Shown piece after piece: positions 53,177 through 62,792 of a stretch of 64,000 bases of DNA. Under the pieces are notes generated by a model. The model searched no databases, was not told the origin of the DNA, and saw only the letters and a program-made list of their open reading frames with translations. Position numbers and translations under genes: made by a program. Position 1 is the stretch's first letter. Every line of letters begins with the position of its first letter. The DNA comes from Carnegiea gigantea (taxonomy: Eukaryota; Streptophyta; Magnoliopsida; Caryophyllales; Cactaceae): assembly GCA_029747015.1 (NCBI GenBank), contig JAKOGI010002765.1, forward strand, positions 23,690 through 87,689, given 5' to 3'.

Positions 53177-54162
53177 TGACCTGAGGCCTTAAAGCCAAAC
53201 TTTTGGTATGTCTGGAAAGATTGGAGAGTTAGCTGCCCAATAAATCAAGTTTCAGCCCATTTGGATGTCATTTGCCCATCCAAACCCTTTGTTAAAGCCC
53301 AACTGTCCAAAACTGTTTTCCAGGTCAGATTTTGTCCGGTTTTGGGAGCCCATTTTCCCCAACCTAAAGTAACCCTAACAACCTGGAATTTTAACCCCTA
53401 GATCCTTTTTTGAATTGGCTAAAAGGGTGGGAAAAGAAACCAGAGTCAAACGTGTCCCAAGGAGGCTAAAAGCAAGGAAACTTCTAAAGCTGCTTTTGGG
53501 AAGTCAGCCTGCACCATCTCACTTGTTCTGTTTATATCTCCTGAACGGCTGCACCAAATGAGCTCCAAAAGTAGTCATATGAAAGAACACTTTCTAAGCT
53601 TTCTAATAAGGTATGTTGGAGCCAATTTGGGTAAGTAAGGACGAAGATACAGCTGCTGAAAGTTGACCCTGCAATCTGGAAAACTGGACAGCAACTGTCA
53701 ACATCACCTTTTGTACTTTTCTTGCTTTTTGTGCTTCCCTTTGTCTTGATCCGTTTGGCTTGCATTGTAACCCATGTAATCTGAATTTTGAGGCTCCCTC
53801 CTATATAAGGGACCTTTAGGAATGTAAGAAGGCAGCTTTGAATATCATGCAATGAAATCTGAGTGTTTTACTCTCCATTGAAACTCCTAGTTGCTTTAGC
53901 TTGAATTGGCTAGTTCAAGTGGTGATCTTCTAGGTTCCTTTCTCTTGCTTATGGTGGTGATATTCTGTATCCATAAGTGAAGAAGGAATAGCCCAACTCC
54001 TCCTCTAAGTGGCGCCTTTGGCTTATCTTAGACAAGAGAGTTGCACACTATCCATCAAGACCAGGTGAGCTCATTGCTCTTTTCGGTTTTTGCTTGTCCT
54101 TGTTTTCAATCTTCCCCATCATACATTCTCATCTTTGACATTCCCATGGTTAACATACATCA
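53032..54162 (+). repeat. CRM-A LTR3
   Basis: 1131 bp; TATA box at 53801-53809; ends TTAACATACATCA. It is followed by CRM-F LTR sequence, not by a PBS. Confidence 0.9.
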
Positions 54163-55061
54163 GAAAGATGTCCCTTGAATGTCATTGGTCAGCCGCAAAG
54201 GGGAGAGGTCACTTTTCGGCTGCTCACATGTCCACTTGCTGCCTATTTTGCTGATTAAGCTTAGGGACAAGTTGATTAAGTTGTAATTATCATTTGTCTT
54301 GCTTTCCTTGAAGGATTAGATGTGTTTTGATTAGCCTTAAGCATGCTTGAAGTCAATTAGCTCTAACCGTGGCAATTAGAGCTAGTTAATGCCTTTCCCT
54401 CCTAGGAAGGAAAAGTGAGATGCTTGCTAGCTTGCTTAGCTTAGGTGTTTTTGCTGCCTATGTAAGGCCTCTCACGGCCACAAGCAAAAGAACACTTCAG
54501 AATTTGATGAATGAAAATTTAGTGAGAGCTTGAAAGCCTCCTCTCAAATCCTTGCTTGCTTATCTTAGTTTAGGCCAAACTAAGTGGTGTTCAAGTGAGT
54601 CTTAAACTTGATTAAGTGGTGATTTTGTATCTTAATCAAGTTTAAGGGCCCTAAACTCAAAGGTTGGTGGTGATTTCTGTATCCAATCCAAGGGTTTAGT
54701 TTGATCCCAAATCAGTTCATTCCACACGGTTCCTTAATGAAGTTGATTGCTTGATTGTTCAAGGCATTACTTCCACTAAGCCTATCCATCATTCCTCTTC
54801 ATTATTCCACTCCTCTACCATCATTCACATTCAAATCCCCCATATCCAACTCACCAAAAGCCAAGAAAACCAAATAGAATTGAAAGGCTTCCAAACCGTG
54901 CAAAACTAAGCCATTCTAGTACTTTGAGGTAGCAAGTTAGCACGGGGTCCCCGTGCCTCCACACACGGCCGTGCCACTTCCACCCGTAAGCAATCTCAAG
55001 TTTTAGCCTTTGCTTGGTGTGAGGTTAAGGTGTATATCCATACCCCTTGCCTTTTACATCA
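54163..55061 (+). repeat. CRM-F LTR, 5' end missing
   Basis: Ends CTTTTACATCA at 55061. It has the R-U5-like theme of the other LTRs (TTTAGGCCAAACTAAGTGGTG, GTGGTGATTTTGTATC) and resembles, on the opposite strand, 62793-64000. The start is lost at the LTR3 junction. No ORF is credible. Confidence 0.65.
54939..54976 (+). promoter_or_regulatory. CACGG paired inverted repeats inside the CRM-F LTR
   Basis: GCACGGGGTCCCCGTGC followed by CACGGCCGTGCC, about 85 nt before the LTR end. In the other families the motif lies after the PBS, so the location differs here. Confidence 0.55.
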
Positions 55062-55761
55062 GAAAACCGCCTTTAAGACTAAGGGAGGTTTGTATGAGTG
55101 GCTTGTGATGCCATTTGGGCTTACTAATGCCCCTAGCACTTTCATAAGGCTTATGAACCAAGTTCTAAAGCCCCTCATTGGCATTTGTGTTGTTGTCTAC
55201 TTTGATGATATTTTGGTCTATAGCAAGACCGAAGAAGAGCATGCCCAACACTTGCAACAAGTTTTGGAGATCCTTTCTCAAGAGCACCTCTATGGCAATA
55301 TGGAGAAATGTTATTTCTTCACCCCTCAAGTGGTATTCTTGGGTTTCATTGTGTCCGCCCAAGGTCTTCAAGTTGATGATAGCAAGATCAAAGCTATCCA
55401 AGAATGGCCTACTCCTACATCTATCACTCAAGTAAGGAGTTTCCATGGCCTAGCATCATTTTACCGGAGATTCATCCGAAATTTCAGCACCATTGTGGCT
55501 CCTAGGACCGAGGTAATTAAAGGCAAAGAATTTTCTTGGAACGAGCAAGCACAACAAGCCTTTGAAGAGATCAAGAAGAAACTCACTAGTGCTCCCGTCC
55601 TAGCCTTGTCTGATTTTGCCAAAGTTTTTGAAGTTGAATGTGATGCATCCGGGGTAGGAATTGGAGCTGTCCTATCTCAAGAGAAGAGACCCATTGCCTT
55701 CTTTAGTGAGAAGCTCAACGATGTCAAAAAGAAGTACTCCACCTACGACAAGGAGTTTTAG
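55062..55761 (+). pseudogene. CRM pol fragment: RT (from the palm) and RNase H start
   Basis: Begins abruptly at [20 protein letters not shown], directly after the CRM-F LTR end, so the upstream part is missing. RT catalytic YFDDILVYS at about 55198-55224; [26 protein letters not shown]; RNase [18 protein letters not shown] and STYDKEF. It stops at 55761, where two bases are lost (TTTTAGCT for the usual TTTTATGCT). The sequence is clearly different from the CRM-A units, so it is a further subfamily. Confidence 0.87.
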
Positions 55762-56210
55762 CTATCATTAGAGCATTGGGGCATTGGCGTCATTATCTTG
55801 TTGGAGGAGAATTCATTCTCCATTCTGATCATGAGGCTCTCAAGTACATTCAAGGACAACACAAACTCAACCCTAGACATGCTAAATGGGTAGAGTATTT
55901 TCAGTCCTTCCATTTCACCATCCAACATAAGGCGGGGACTCTCAACAAAGGAGCCGATGCACTCTCTCGCAGGTACTTGTTCCTCTCCACTTTGAGCACT
56001 AAAGTACTTGGTTTTGAGATTGTGAAAGACTTGTACTCCAAAGATGATGATTTCAAGGATATTTTTGAGAAGTGTTCTAAGCATCCCCATGGGTTGTTTC
56101 ACTTTGAAGATGGGTTCCTATTTAAAGGCTCACGCCTTTGCATTCCTCAATGCGGATTTAGAGAGCTCCTTATCCAAGAGCCACATGGAGGAGCCCTAGC
56201 CGGCCATTTC
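55762..56210 (+). pseudogene. CRM pol fragment: RNase H end and integrase start
   Basis: Continues the previous fragment in a shifted frame: [49 protein letters not shown] and HGGALAGHF. It is cut at 56210 by CRM-E LTR sequence. The integrase core is absent. Confidence 0.85.
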
Positions 56211-56422
56211 TGATGTATATTTTCAAGGGGATCATTATCATTCTTTAAACTCAACTTCAAGCGAGGTAAGTTTCAAACAAGTTCATGCATGGCAGGGCTC
56301 CTCTTTGGTTCCAATATTTGAATTTCGTGACAAAAGACACTTTATGGAGTTCTATTTGAACGTCAAAGTGCCTTTTCCAAACGGGTTTTCCAAATGGGGA
56401 TCAAGAGTACCTTGCATTTCAA
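56211..56422 (+). repeat. CRM-E LTR start, truncated
   Basis: Matches 25831 onward for about 210 bp (TGATGTATATTTTCAAGG) and is cut by a CRM-B' LTR start at 56423. Confidence 0.78.
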
Positions 56423-57319
56423 TGATGGAGATCATCATGAACGGCCCAAAGACCATCAAGCCTAGCCCAAGGAGGACTCACTCAAGCTTCAAGAAGTCAA
56501 AGAAGTTGCAAAACTTTGCCGGAAATTGGCGTTCATGCCCGAAGAGGTAATGCCGCCTTCATCCCGAAATTTCCCGATTTTTGTGTGCACTTTTGGCCTA
56601 ACTAAAGTGGTCCCACAACTTGACGCTCCACATGGTTTTGAAGCTTAAGATGTTAGATTTAAAATAAGCCCAATTTTATTTAATTTGGACGTCATTTGAT
56701 TGGGCAAAGTAGCACTCAAAGGGAAGTTGTCCTGCTCCAGTCCAGTTCTGATATAGGTGTAACGTTCGGACCATAACTTTTGATCTACCTATCCAAATTG
56801 AGCAAATGAGCCCATTCTGGAAAATAGATTTCCAGGGATTTCCAACAAGCCCAGAATCACCGGATTTGGACATGTGTGCTGAGAGTTATGCGCAGTTGAA
56901 GTGGAGGCTGCAGCAAGGATTAAATGCTGGGCAAATGAAGAGACTTTGGTTACATGACATCACGTGGATGACATCATGCACGACTTGGAGTGTTCTAGAT
57001 GGATGTTTTCAGCTGATTGGAAGCCTAGAATATTCTTTGTACCCTCCCCCACCCCTTTATGTTGAGTCTTTTCCATTTTCCAAGCCTTTTCAATTTTCTA
57101 GTTTTAATTGCTAGGAGTTTTTAAATCTTTTGGTTATCTTTGTTCAGCCTATAAATAGGTGGGTTATGTAGTTGCATTTGAATTCAGAGTTGTAAGCTTT
57201 TCCAAGAGTAGTACAAACACCTTGAGAGTGATTCTCAAAAGTATTCCAAATCCCTAGTTCTATATCTTGAATTTTGGCAAGTTCAAGTGGTGTTCTAGGT
57301 TCTCTTCCTTTTCCAATTG
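56423..57319 (+). repeat. CRM-B' LTR, 3' end missing
   Basis: Starts TGATGGAGATCATC and has about 60 bp of private sequence. It then joins the CRM-B LTR body at GAAGTCAAAGAAGTTGC and keeps the CRM-B U3 motifs in diverged form. A TATA-like CTATAAATAG lies near 57150. It is cut by a CRM-A LTR at 57320. Confidence 0.72.
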
Positions 57320-57809
57320 TGATGTATGTAGCCTAGGGGATGCCAAGAATGAAGATAAAAGATGGGAAAGATAGAAAACCAAACCAAGCAAAAACAAGTA
57401 GCTCTAACCGGTTTTGGAAGATAGAATGCACCCCTCTTGTCTAGGATAAGCCAATGGCGCCACTACAGACGAGAAGTTGGCTATTTCTCCTTCAACTTAT
57501 GGATCAGAATTAATCACACCACCATAAGGCAAGAGAGAACCTAGAAGAAACCGCATTCACAGCCAATTCAAGCTAAAGCAACTAGGAATTTCAAAGAGAG
57601 AGTAAACACTCACTTTCTTTTGTATTTCAAATTCAAGCTGCCTTCTTACATTCCTAAAAGCCCCTTATATAGGAGGGAGCCTCAAAATTCAGATTGAAGG
57701 GTTACAAGCCAAGCCAATTCGGACCAAGATAAAAGAGGAAGCACAAAAAGCAAGAAAAGTACAAAAGGTGATGTTGACAGTTGCTGGCGGCTTTCCAGTT
57801 TTGTAGGGG
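57320..57809 (-). repeat. CRM-A LTR fragment (end portion)
   Basis: Matches the first 490 bp (plus strand) of 58913-60026, with small indels. It is broken at about 57809 inside TTTTGTAGGGG. Confidence 0.8.
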
Positions 57810-58432
57810 TAAGAACGGTGGCACTACTGGTCTTACGGGGTACATCAATCCTACAGGTGATCGTAGGAGTCCTTTTGCAGGTCGCTAGCCTTAGGGGGGG
57901 TCGTCTATGATGTACAATTCCAAAGTCTGCTAGGTTCTTTCTCCCTGAACAAAAGGCTTTAACCTGCAAGGTCCTTAGGTTTTCGAAAGGAAATAGTCTA
58001 ATTGCTTCTAGCTCTTTCTCTACCAACCTTGAATACGTCTGCTCACTCCATTATGGGGCACGAGGAGCAAATCGTATTTTTAGAGGCAAAGATGAATGTA
58101 GAGTTAAGGCTTTCCAATCGTTCGATTCAAATCATATATTCCTTAAACATTGGATTAAAATCACCAAAGCATATAAACGAAACAACTTTCAATTGAGCTA
58201 ACACTTATTTCATGCACGACAATACGAATCACTCGGCCTATACCTTAACAAATGGTTCTCTCATCCAACCATTCAGCTTACTGAAGCCGCACCTAACTAG
58301 TGAAACGCGCAAACATTCACATAAAACTCACATTTGCACACAAGGCAGACATATGTCACATAACCATACAGTGTTCCTAGGTGATTATATGAAATGCAAG
58401 ACTCAGGTTGCGGCCTATGGTCGCAGGACCTT
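57810..58432 (-). other. Internal leader of a second Tekay-like element (tentative)
   Basis: Lies between a CRM-A LTR break and a PBS at 58433, in the place of a leader. No Gag motif is seen. A 114-codon minus frame at 57682-58026 spans the junction with the LTR and is not credible as a gene. It does not resemble the 14852-15565 ORF. Confidence 0.4.
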
Positions 58433-58445
58433 TGCTCTGATACCA
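58433..58445 (-). promoter_or_regulatory. Primer-binding site, tRNA-iMet type (variant)
   Basis: Plus-strand TGCTCTGATACCA, 4 nt before an LTR start TGTAACAGCCCC at 58450. This is the same layout as in the Tekay element at 15720-15738. Confidence 0.75.
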
Positions 58446-58449
58446 TCAA

Positions 58450-58912
58450 TGTAACAGCCCCAGCCCCTAGGCCAGAAGCGTTACGCTTTCCTAACTTCTT
58501 ACTTAATTCCTGGGACGAAACGGACAGAGTTTCCTCCTAAAAACCGACCATTTCCAGGCTAAAAGCCTTACAATAAGTCCCTGTAAAACAACGGAAGCGT
58601 AAACATTTAAAACATAACTCAACGGCCACACGCTGGAGTTCATAACTCAACGAGCCACTCGCTCGGAGTACACCAAATAGATTGACTCATGAATAAAGAA
58701 GAAATGGAAGATACAACTCAACGGTTGACAAAACCGGAGAATTAAGATTTACATCTCAAAACATAGCTAAATTAAACCAAGAAGACATCTAACTAACTTG
58801 ATGGTTGGCTCAGACGGCCATACAGAGCGACCTTTTTTATACCATATGCATTACATGAACTAGAATAATTGCTTACAGACCTTTATAAACTAAGAATACA
58901 TTTGATGTATGT
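58450..58912 (-). repeat. Tekay-like LTR fragment
   Basis: Starts TGTAACAGCCCC and shares the GACGAA..GGCAGAGTT-like theme with the 6672 LTR (here GGGACGAAACGGACAGAGTT). It is cut at 58913 by a CRM-A LTR. A distinct family from the complete Tekay element. Confidence 0.65.
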
Positions 58913-60026
58913 AGCCTAGGTGATGCCAAGAATGAAGATAAAAGATGGGAAAGATAGAAAACCAAACCAAGCAAAAACAAGTAGCTCTAACCGGTTTGGA
59001 AGATAGAATGCAAGCCTCTTGTCTAGGATAAGCCAATGGCGCCACCTAGAAGAGAAGTTGGGCTATTCCTCCTTCACTTATGGATACAGAATTGAATCAC
59101 CACCATAAGCAAGAAGAGGAACCTCGAAGAACACCACTTGAACTAGCCAATTCAAGCTAAAGCAACTAGGAATTTCAAAGAGAGAGTAAACACTCACTTT
59201 CTTTGTATTTCAAATTCAAGCTGCCTTCTTACATTCCTAAAGGCCCCTTATATAGGAGGGAGCCTCAAAATTCAGATTACAAGGGGTCCAAACCAAGCCA
59301 ATCGGACCAAGACAAAAGGGGAAGCACAAAAAGCAAGAAAAGTACAAAAGGTGATGGTGACAATTGCTGGCAGCTTTCCAGTTTTGCAGGGTCAACTTTC
59401 TGCAGCCATATCTCCCTTTCTACTTACCCAAATTGGCTCCAACATACCTTAATAGAAAGCTTAGAAAGTGCTCTTTCATGTGACTACTTTTGGAGCTCAT
59501 TTGGTGCAGCCGTTCAGGCGTTATGAGCAGAACAAGTGAGATGGTGCAGTCTGACTTCCGAAAAGCACCTTTAGAAGTTTCCTCTCTTTTAGCCTCCTTG
59601 GGGCACGTTTGACTCTGGTTTCTTTTCCCACCCTTTTAGTCAACACAAAAAGGGAACTAGGTTTCAAAATTCCAGGTTGTTAGGAGTACTTTAGGTTAGG
59701 GAAATTGGGCTTCCAAAATCGGGTACAATCTGGCCTGGAAGAACAGTTTGGGCAGTTGGGCTTTAACAAAGGGTTTGGGTGGTCAAATGACATCCAAATG
59801 GGATGAAACTTGATTTATTGGGCAGATAACTCTCCCATCTTTCTAGGAACACCAAAATTTTGGCTTTAAAGCCTCAGGACATCAGGTTACCAAGGTCAGA
59901 AAGTCGGGCCATGCGCAGGATGAACCCGGTAGAATGCAAGTGATCATCTCTTGATTGATTTCTAGTCCTTGGAAAGCCTTTATGACCTCTTGAGCTAGAA
60001 GAACCCCTCGGGGCTGATCCCCATCA
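58913..60026 (-). repeat. CRM-A 3' LTR (minus-strand copy)
   Basis: 1114 bp. On the minus strand TGATGGGGATCAGCCCC follows GGGGGGGA and the end is GGCTACATACATCA. TATA box (minus CTATATAAG) at about 59248-59256. Confidence 0.87.
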
Positions 60027-60307
60027 TCCCCCCCAGCTTGGAAAGAGTTTGTCCTCAAACTTGGTAGCTCTTCTTCTTCATCAAAGTAGGGCCTCAAATC
60101 GGCTACATTGAATGTAGCGGATACTCCATACTCGCCGGGCAAGTCAACCTTGTATGCTTTGGAATGGATCTTTTCAAGGATCTTGAATGGGCCATCTGAG
60201 CGTGGAAGAAGCTTGGACCTTCTTTTGCTTGGAAATCGTTCCTTTCTTAGATGGATCCATACTAAATCCCCGGGCTTAAATTGGACTTCCTTTCGGTGCT
60301 TGTTCAC
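59882..60307 (-). pseudogene. CRM-A integrase C-terminus and LTR-encoded tail (minus copy)
   Basis: 141 codons: VNKHRKE equivalent [68 protein letters not shown]. It then runs into the LTR (from 60026) with [16 protein letters not shown] and ILPGSSCAWPDFLTLVT. It is uninterrupted to its stop, so the LTR-encoded tail is conserved in a second subfamily. A TAA at about 60319-60321 blocks the upstream side. Confidence 0.85.
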
Positions 60308-60661
60308 CCGTTCCTTGGTTTAATCATTGGACCTCTCGATTTTAGCTCTCACTTGGGCATGGAGCTCTTGGATTTCCTTTGCCCTTTTCTCACCCTCCCA
60401 ACTAAACTTGGTTGGAGTAGGGAGGGGTGTGAGGTCAATAGGAGTACAAGGGTTGAACCCATAGACAACTTGGAATGGAGAGAGGCCCGTGGCTTTGCTT
60501 GGCTATAGGCAAACTCGGCATGGCTAAGCAACTCGTCCCAACCCTTTGTGCTGTTCTTGGCTAGGACCCTTAACAAAGTACCCAAGGTCCTATTGGTGAC
60601 CTCGGTTTGGCCATCCGTTTGGGGGTGACATGATGTGCTGAATTTGAGATGAGTGCCCATC
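60308..60661 (-). pseudogene. CRM-A integrase core end (minus copy)
   Basis: From 60661 downward: [51 protein letters not shown] small deletion near 60500 (AYSQAKPRAS for the usual AYNRVPSKATG) causes a frameshift, followed by LSPFQVVYGFNPCTP in another frame. It is cut by a CRM-B' LTR at 60662, so the two catalytic Asp residues are absent; the catalytic Glu region (QTEV) remains. Confidence 0.82.
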
Positions 60662-60979
60662 TGATGGAGACCATCGTGAGAAGCCCAAGGACCATCAAGC
60701 TCAGCCCAAGGAGGACTCACTCAAGCTTCAAGAAGTCAAGGAAGTTGCCAAACTTTGCCGGAAATTGGCGTTCATACCCGAAGAGGTAGTGCCGCCGTCA
60801 TCCAGAAATTTCCCGCTTTTTGTGTGCACTTTTGGCCTACTTAAAGTGGTCCCACAAGTTGAGGCTCCACATGGTTTTGAAGTTTAAGATTTCAGCTTTC
60901 AAATAAGCCCAAGTTTGTTTAATTTGGACATCATTTGATTGGGCAAAATATCACTCGAAGATACGTTATTGGCTATCCG
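60662..60979 (+). repeat. CRM-B' LTR start, truncated
   Basis: Starts TGATGGAGACCATC, then a CRM-B-like body from GAAGTCAAGGAAGTTGCC. It stops around GATACGTTA, where the next LTR begins without its own start. Second copy of the hybrid LTR type. Confidence 0.72.
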
Positions 60980-62112
60980 TCCATATGCATCATTTTTATT
61001 CAAGTCCAATTTCAAAGAAGAAAAGGGTCAAAGAAGATCATGCATGGAAATGTGCCTATTTGGTCTTCTTAAGTGAGTTAAAAGACTCGCGACACTATGG
61101 AGAGGTCAAAAAGAGGTTAAGCTTTGCTAGAAATTTGGTGCCGAGTTCATCCCTGCGGAACCCGATTTTTTGTGACCACTTTTGGACAAGCTCACGTGGA
61201 CCCACAACTTGAGGGTCCATGTGCTTTTGAAGTTTAAGATTTCATCTTTCAAATAAGCCCAAGTTTGTTTAATTTGGACATCATTTGATTTGGCAAAATA
61301 TCACTCAAAGATACGTTGTGCTGATCCAGTCCAGTCTGAGATAGGTGCATTGTTTGGGTCATAACTTTTAAACCGCTTATCCAAATTGAGCAAATGAGCC
61401 TATTCTGGAAACTAAACTTCCCGGGCTTTCTATCAAGCCCAAGAACGCGTGATTTGGCCGAGTATTCTGGAAGTTATGCTCTGTTGAAGTTGAGGCAGCT
61501 GCAAGGATTAATTCTGGGAATATGAAGAGTCTTCGGTTACATGTGATTGTGTTGCTGACATTGTGCACGTTTTGGAGCCTTCTAGATTGGTGTAATCAGC
61601 TAAGAAATCCTAGAATATTCCTTGTAACCTCCCCCACCCCTTTTATGATGTATCTTTCCATTTATCTTAGTCTTTTCATTTTACTAGTTTTAATTGTTAG
61701 GAGTTATTTGAGTCCTTTGGTTGTCTTTTGCTGAGCCTATATAAAGGGGGGGCGTGTGAGCATTGTAGATCAGATTTCTAAGGCATTTTCAAGAGTAATT
61801 CAAGCACCTTTGAGAGTTATTCTCATTTGTGTCCCAAAAATTCCTAGTTCTATATCTTGAATTTGGCTAATTCAAGTGGTGTTCTAGGTTCTCCTTCTTT
61901 TCTTTGGAGTGATTCCTCAGAAGAGTGAGGGGAATTAGCCCAAGACCTAGTTGTGAGTGGCTCCGGAAGGATTATCTCATACACAAAGTCTTGCACTATC
62001 CATCTCTATCCTGTTTGGTGATATTCTTCATCTTTCCCATCTTTCTCTCTTTTCATGTTGCTTAGTTTGATTTGAGTTTGATTTGGATCACTTTCCACCC
62101 ACACATACATCA
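60980..62112 (+). repeat. CRM-B 5' LTR of a longer element (start clipped)
   Basis: The first dozen bases are missing. The rest is a CRM-B LTR ending CACACATACATCA, with TATA box CCTATATAAA near 61736-61745. The U3 motif ATAACTTTTAAACCGCTTAT lies at about 61361-61380. Confidence 0.83.
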
Positions 62113-62114
62113 AT

Positions 62115-62127
62115 TGGTATCAGAGCC
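62115..62127 (+). promoter_or_regulatory. Primer-binding site, tRNA-iMet type
   Basis: TGGTATCAGAGCC, 2 nt after the LTR end. Confidence 0.9.
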
Positions 62128-62237
62128 ACGGTTCTTAAGTGACCCACTTCACACCCAAATACATCCCAAAAAGCCAAAACACAAAAACAAAAAAGAAGCA
62201 CAAAGCGGCAAACCCATTCCCGAAGTCCAGAAATTTC

Positions 62238-62273
62238 GCACGGTGCCCCCGTGCCATACCACACGACCGTGCC
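62238..62273 (+). promoter_or_regulatory. Leader paired inverted repeats (CACGG motif)
   Basis: GCACGGTGCCCCCGTGCC followed by CACGACCGTGCCC, one block, 84 nt before the gag ATG at 62357. It matches one of the two blocks in CRM-B II. Confidence 0.65.
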
Positions 62274-62356
62274 CTCCCTCCTATTCTCCAAAACAGCCTT
62301 TTTCCTAGCTTAAACACATAACCCACCTACAAAGAACCCTTAAGCATTTATCCATC

Positions 62357-62571
62357 ATGATTTCTCTTGGGAACTTGCAAAAAGAGATTGCTTTGATTGA
62401 AAAGGAGATGGTCATCCTTGAAACTCCAAAGTTTCGGGGCCAAAAAGAAGATTTTCCTTACTGGATTTCCAAAGTGGATCAAGTCTTCACTCGCTACAAT
62501 ATTGACGAGCAAGAGAAGTTTAAGGTTGTTATCGAGAAGCTCCGAGGCCATGCGCTTGAATGGTGGGAAAA
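62357..62571 (+). pseudogene. Gag N-terminus of a longer CRM-B relative
   Basis: Starts MISLGNLQKEIALIEKEM. After about 25 residues a Gag-like domain begins: PKFRGQKEDFPYWISKVDQV, FTRYNIDEQEKFKVVIEKL, HALEWWEND. This is the fold start of retrotransposon Gag (a WW or WWxN motif closes it in many families). It is cut after about 72 codons by another CRM-B LTR at 62572. CRM-B II keeps only the first 30 or so of these residues. The copy therefore points to the autonomous parent of CRM-B, whose pol is not in this window. Confidence 0.75.
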
Positions 62572-62792
62572 TGATGTATATGTGGGGGGGTAAGTGAACC
62601 AAATCAAACTCAAATAAACCCAAATAAGAATTGAACCAAAGTAAAGAGAAAATGGAAGGTAGATTGAGATGGGATGAAAATAATAACAAAAAAGAACAAA
62701 GGATAAACAAGACCTTGCACTTGAGATAATCCTTCACGGAGCCACTCAAGGACTTGATCTTGGGCAAATCCTCTCGTCTTCACCAAGGAATC
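62572..62792 (-). repeat. CRM-B LTR fragment
   Basis: Starts TGATGTATATGTGG and is diverged from the other copies. It is cut by the CRM-F LTR at 62793. Confidence 0.75.

Larger units (their letters stand above)
36337..54162 (+). mobile_element. Tandem CRM-A array: LTR-gag/pol-LTR-gag/pol-LTR
   Basis: Three near-identical LTRs (36337-37467, 47300-48433, 53032-54162) alternate with two gag-pol units in the same orientation. The middle LTR is both 3' LTR of unit I and 5' LTR of unit II, with a purine tract before it and a PBS after it. This is the product expected from unequal LTR-LTR recombination between copies. The outer flanks (TCCCC and GAAAG) do not match, so no TSD supports a single insertion. 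Unit I carries two CRM-B insertions. Confidence 0.9.

Noticed and set aside
54163..55061. Host promoter or unique gene-flanking DNA
   Set aside because: The sequence follows the U5 theme of the other CRM LTRs, ends in TTACATCA and is related to 62793-64000.
57682..58026. 114-codon minus-strand ORF
   Set aside because: It crosses the junction between a CRM-A LTR and unassigned leader sequence, so it is accidental.
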